A program made the position numbers and the translations under genes. Positions 60,966-63,879 of a stretch of DNA of 63,879 nucleotides are shown here, in pieces; the stretch's first letter is position 1, and the number at the start of each line of letters is the position of its first letter. The notes beneath the pieces are model-generated. The model did not search any database and was not told where the DNA came from. It was given only the letters and a program-made list of their open reading frames with translations. Source of the DNA: Cercozoa sp. M6MM (taxonomy: Eukaryota > Endomyxa: Ascetosporea). The DNA lies in NCBI GenBank assembly GCA_040357565.1, contig JBDODJ010000063.1, one strand, 5' to 3'.

Positions 60966-62787
60966 CTAAGAGGCTTCGAGATCTTCGTCGTGCCATGTGT
61001 ACTTGTGCAGGATCGGCAGCAGGTCGTGCAGTTTCGGCGGCAGGTGGATACACAAGGCGTGTTCGAGTTGCTCTCGTTGGTAGCTGCCCAGCGGAACAAC
61101 AGAAACACGTTTCACGACTTGATCGAGAATGAATCGAATGTACGCAATGGCCTCGTGCAATCGTTCCAGCACAGGAGACGACAGTAGCACATAGGCTTGC
61201 TTGCGAGCCATCGGACTCTAGGCGGGAGATGAGTAGATAAAAAGGCATGGAAGGTAGAAAGAAGATCAAGCATACCACGTGGCCACACACATCGCCGGCA
61301 GCAACGTTTAGGACTGTGTTGACGACCGTCAAGACACCGACAACTGTTATCCCAAATAGTCAGTTATTAGTCATAGATCCTCAATCATAAATCAATCATC
61401 AGTCATCAGTCATCAGTCATCAGTCATACCAGTGCAACGCTCGGTGGCATCAATCACCGGTGTCAGCACATCGCCCGGGAATACGTGTCGAACCTCCACG
61501 GCACCGCTGCTGTCCTGGTGCGCCAGCAGGTGCTTCCGACGAGCCATGGCGAGCAAGGCCTCCGCAAAGCACTCAAACTCCGCACTGGCCCGCAGACCTG
61601 CCCAATAGGAACACACATACGTCCAACAGACCCAAGAGTTAAATAGCGAAACTACAAGACTCCTTGTCGTCTGCGAAGACGCACAAAGCTGCGCAACGCA
61701 GCAATTCCAGTGCTGCTCGCTGACTCGTCGACACTTCTGCTTTCAACGGTGTCATTGTGATTGATACATATAATTCAGAAGAAACTACCAGCAGGCACAT
61801 GGCAATAAACAAAAGGAGTCTCAAACTCGCCAAGCGACTCGAAAACGTTGTGTTCTGGCAGTGGCCACTGCGAAACGCACTGCGCCAGCACTGCTCGACG
61901 CCACGGGTGCTTCCACATCTCATTTGCGCACTTTGCAAAACAACGCCATGTTTGGAATCAAAACCAGAAACAAAAAGGAAAATATCGTTACACTGTGCTG
62001 CTTGACAAACACGTTCATTTTGGTGCAGAACTCACGAATCTTACGACTCCTGTCGCCGCTCGCTTTAGTTTTCATCTAGTCATGGTTTGCATCCGCGCGG
62101 ACACTACGGAGACAGAGAATTAAAGTAAAACTACCTGATACAACAGCAATGAGCGCGACAGCGAGCGAACCAGTGCTCTAGCGTGGCTTTCGTTGGCGAC
62201 GCTGACACTTTGGAACTGATCCAAGTCGAAGGCACGCCGGTTGAACTCGAAGCATTGTGTCACGTTCAGCGACGCTCCCGGAATCGCGAAACGAGCGACT
62301 TCGCAGTGCTCCAAAAAGGTTTCTGAAATTATCGCTGTCGTTTTGAAATTGAAAACAAGGTAACGCAAAAGATAACTGACCGCTCTCGCCTTGCGCTGCG
62401 AGATCGACAGCACTGGCGGCAGGTGAGTTCCAAATCTCCTGTTTGTTGTTTATCATTCAGTTCAGTTCAGTTATTTCGCATAATTCAGAGCGACTCACCT
62501 CGAAAGCATTGCCGAAACATGGTGCACCCAGATATCGCAATTCTACAAACAAAGCTGCGCTCCGTGCCGTGAGTGCTGCTTGCAACGCTGACCTGGACTA
62601 TTGTAAATCACAATCACATTAAACAGAGTATCTCAACACAGACAGAATGAAGTTAAAATACCGCAGTTGCACGTCCCTTTTGGAGTGCAGAGAGCGCATC
62701 GCGTTCAGCCAGAATCAGTTCGACAAATTCACGATCGTCCAAAACTCGTTCTTCGTCGTCGAAATCGGCCAACAAGCGAAACGACAT
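60966..62787 (-). CDS. Unknown helical-repeat protein
   Basis: The start at 62787 (MSFRLLADFDDEERVLDDRE then FVELILAERDALSALQKG) leads through about eight exons: ALTARSAALFVELRYLGAPC, HCEVARFAIPGASLNVTQCF, EFCTKMNVFVKQHS, MWKHPWRRAVLAQCVSQWPL, QRAALELLRCAALCVFADDK, ECFAEALLAMARRKHLLAHQ, ending with RLHEAIAYIRFILDQVVKRV and LPPKLHDLLPILHKYTWHDE. The stop is at 60966-60968. Its Ala/Leu-rich amphipathic helices suggest a solenoid. No signal peptide or membrane helix is clear. Family not recognised; nucleoporin-like or other scaffold roles would be guesses. Confidence 0.55.
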
Positions 62788-63492
62788 TCGCTTGGACTCT
62801 CTCACTTAAGGTCACAGCGTGCTCCAGTGCGATCTTTGTAATGTGTGCACGCACGCTCACAGATCTGGACACGCGTGTGTTGTACTAATTTGCCGCTGGT
62901 TTGTTACAGTAGTTTTGCTACGAGTGCTCCTTTTTCTTTTTTTAGCGGTGGAATCGTCTCGACCCACACAAAACAAGGCTGTCTCTGGCCACATATTACA
63001 CCTTTGAAGTATTTGCAATTTCGCTTCCGGTTCAACTTCAAGTAGCGTCCCTTCAAATCTACCTGTCTGTTTGATCATACGTTTTTGTCCAGTTTTGTTC
63101 GTGTTTTTCGCAGCAAGATACCAAAATTAAACTGAAGCCGCGTTGAATTCTAAGACACCTTTGCGCTTTTGTAACTATATTCAAGTTAACGCCATAAAAG
63201 AGCTCGTAGGTGCTTTTTTGCGCTCGCAGTGTTTGCGCCAATTGCACTGTCAGATGGTTCGGTTCCTCTCTCTCTGTGGTTCTTCCCGGGTGTCGCAGCT
63301 GGCAAATGCATAAATGCAAAAAGGCGAACCCGATCCAAAGGTATTTGCTCACTTTCGAGTCACAAATCGATTGAGTTTGTCTTTTCTTTTTTGCCAACTG
63401 AGGCTCAAACACAGAACCACAAATCAAACTCTCGTCGTACTCTTCTTTCTTTTTTGGCATCTGAGACAGTCTGTAACAACAGAACTAACTAA
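62788..63492. other. Intergenic gap
   Basis: About 700 bases without a supported gene, RNA or repeat. T-rich stretches near 62,935 and 63,380 only. Confidence 0.45.
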
Positions 63493-63879
63493 CTAAACTG
63501 AGCACGTGCACTCGAAGTTTCGTCGTGGCCAAGTCCGAGTCGCTCCAGCACGCGTTCGTCCTGCGACAAATGTGTTTTGTAAAATCCAAGAGTTTAGTCC
63601 AAGTGGCGAGGGTTACAGAAAGAGATAGGAGGGAGGATACCTTGGCACGCTGCTCGTCCGTGCAGCGGAAAACATGAGCGCGCAGTCGCAGCAGTTCGTG
63701 TGCCACGTGGCGCTGTTGCAGCGGCTCCCTGTGGGAGGAGGGAGCTAAGACAGGCTAAAGGGTAGGAGTGGGCTGGTCTACCACTTGGTACGTGTGACAG
63801 TGAGTGCACGCAGCGTTGCTGTGTGAAACTGTCGCCAGCGTTGGAAACTTCGTTCTAGCGACTGCACTGTGTGCTCTGG
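63493..63879 (-). CDS. C-terminal part of a gene running off the window
   Basis: Three exons join in phase. The most upstream enters from beyond 63,879 (TVQSLERSFQRWRQFHTATL then RALTVTRTK). Next come EPLQQRHVAHELLRLRAHVF then RCTDEQRAK, and last DERVLERLGLGHDETSSARA with the stop at 63493-63495. The segment is alpha-helical and basic, like the end of a coiled-coil or scaffold protein. The family cannot be judged from this fragment. Confidence 0.55.

Overview
The window is from the nuclear genome of a eukaryote, most likely a free-living or parasitic protist with a compact genome. About 30 genes lie on both strands. Nearly all are split by many short GT-AG introns (mostly 45-70 nt, some near 36-40 nt). 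Intergenic gaps are small, and dinucleotide microsatellites are common. No rRNA, tRNA, CRISPR array or virus-like element was recognised. The sequence alone does not fix the lineage. The gene set (bleomycin hydrolase, MFSD5, PRKCSH, UROS, PIH1, GrpE, eL8, a PPIE-type RRM protein, EGF-type surface proteins, a class C receptor-like protein and an RGS-like protein) is compatible with a unicellular holozoan or another deep-branching protist.

Layout. 1-2,520: microsatellites with a local 79-bp duplication, a 53-aa membrane protein and unresolved exon-like segments. 2,525-5,612: a highly codon-biased fascin-like double beta-trefoil gene, two diverged copies of a repeat family, and a PPIE-like RRM gene. 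6,025-11,104: an MFSD5 transporter and bleomycin hydrolase, tail to tail. 11,295-18,376: an EGF-type membrane protein, an unknown protein and uroporphyrinogen-III synthase. 18,377-18,896: a non-coding gap holding a MITE-like inverted-repeat element. 18,897-24,408: a long unknown minus-strand gene, then a second EGF-type single-pass membrane protein. 24,778-31,276: ribosomal protein eL8, a GNAT acetyltransferase, glucosidase II beta, a cyclic-nucleotide-binding protein and a PIH1 protein. 31,450-32,550: a large imperfect foldback. 32,578-36,594: a C2H2 zinc-finger gene with a predicted N-terminal membrane anchor, then a mitochondrial membrane protein. 36,820-44,985: a GFA/CENP-V-type zinc protein, a large alpha-helical protein, mitochondrial GrpE, two tightly packed minus-strand genes including an LCM-type methyltransferase, and a Cys-rich membrane protein. 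45,358-50,600: four genes including an acidic-tailed nuclear protein and a histone-fold protein. 50,974-58,338: a class C receptor-like gene convergent with a multi-pass membrane gene carrying an RGS-like C-terminus. 58,645-63,879: a SANT/Myb-like nuclear protein, a helical-repeat protein and one gene cut by the window end.

Several neighbours suggest membrane signalling and the secretory pathway (two EGF proteins, receptor, RGS-like protein, cyclic-nucleotide-binding protein, glucosidase II beta), but nothing shows they form one pathway. The most interesting leads are the membrane-anchored zinc-finger protein, the 1.1-kb foldback with its miRNA-precursor-like core, the MITE-like element, the receptor with a reduced membrane domain, and the PPIE-type protein that has lost its cyclophilin domain. 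All exon models are manual reads of splice sites and frame. Those checked base by base are marked by exact exon lists.
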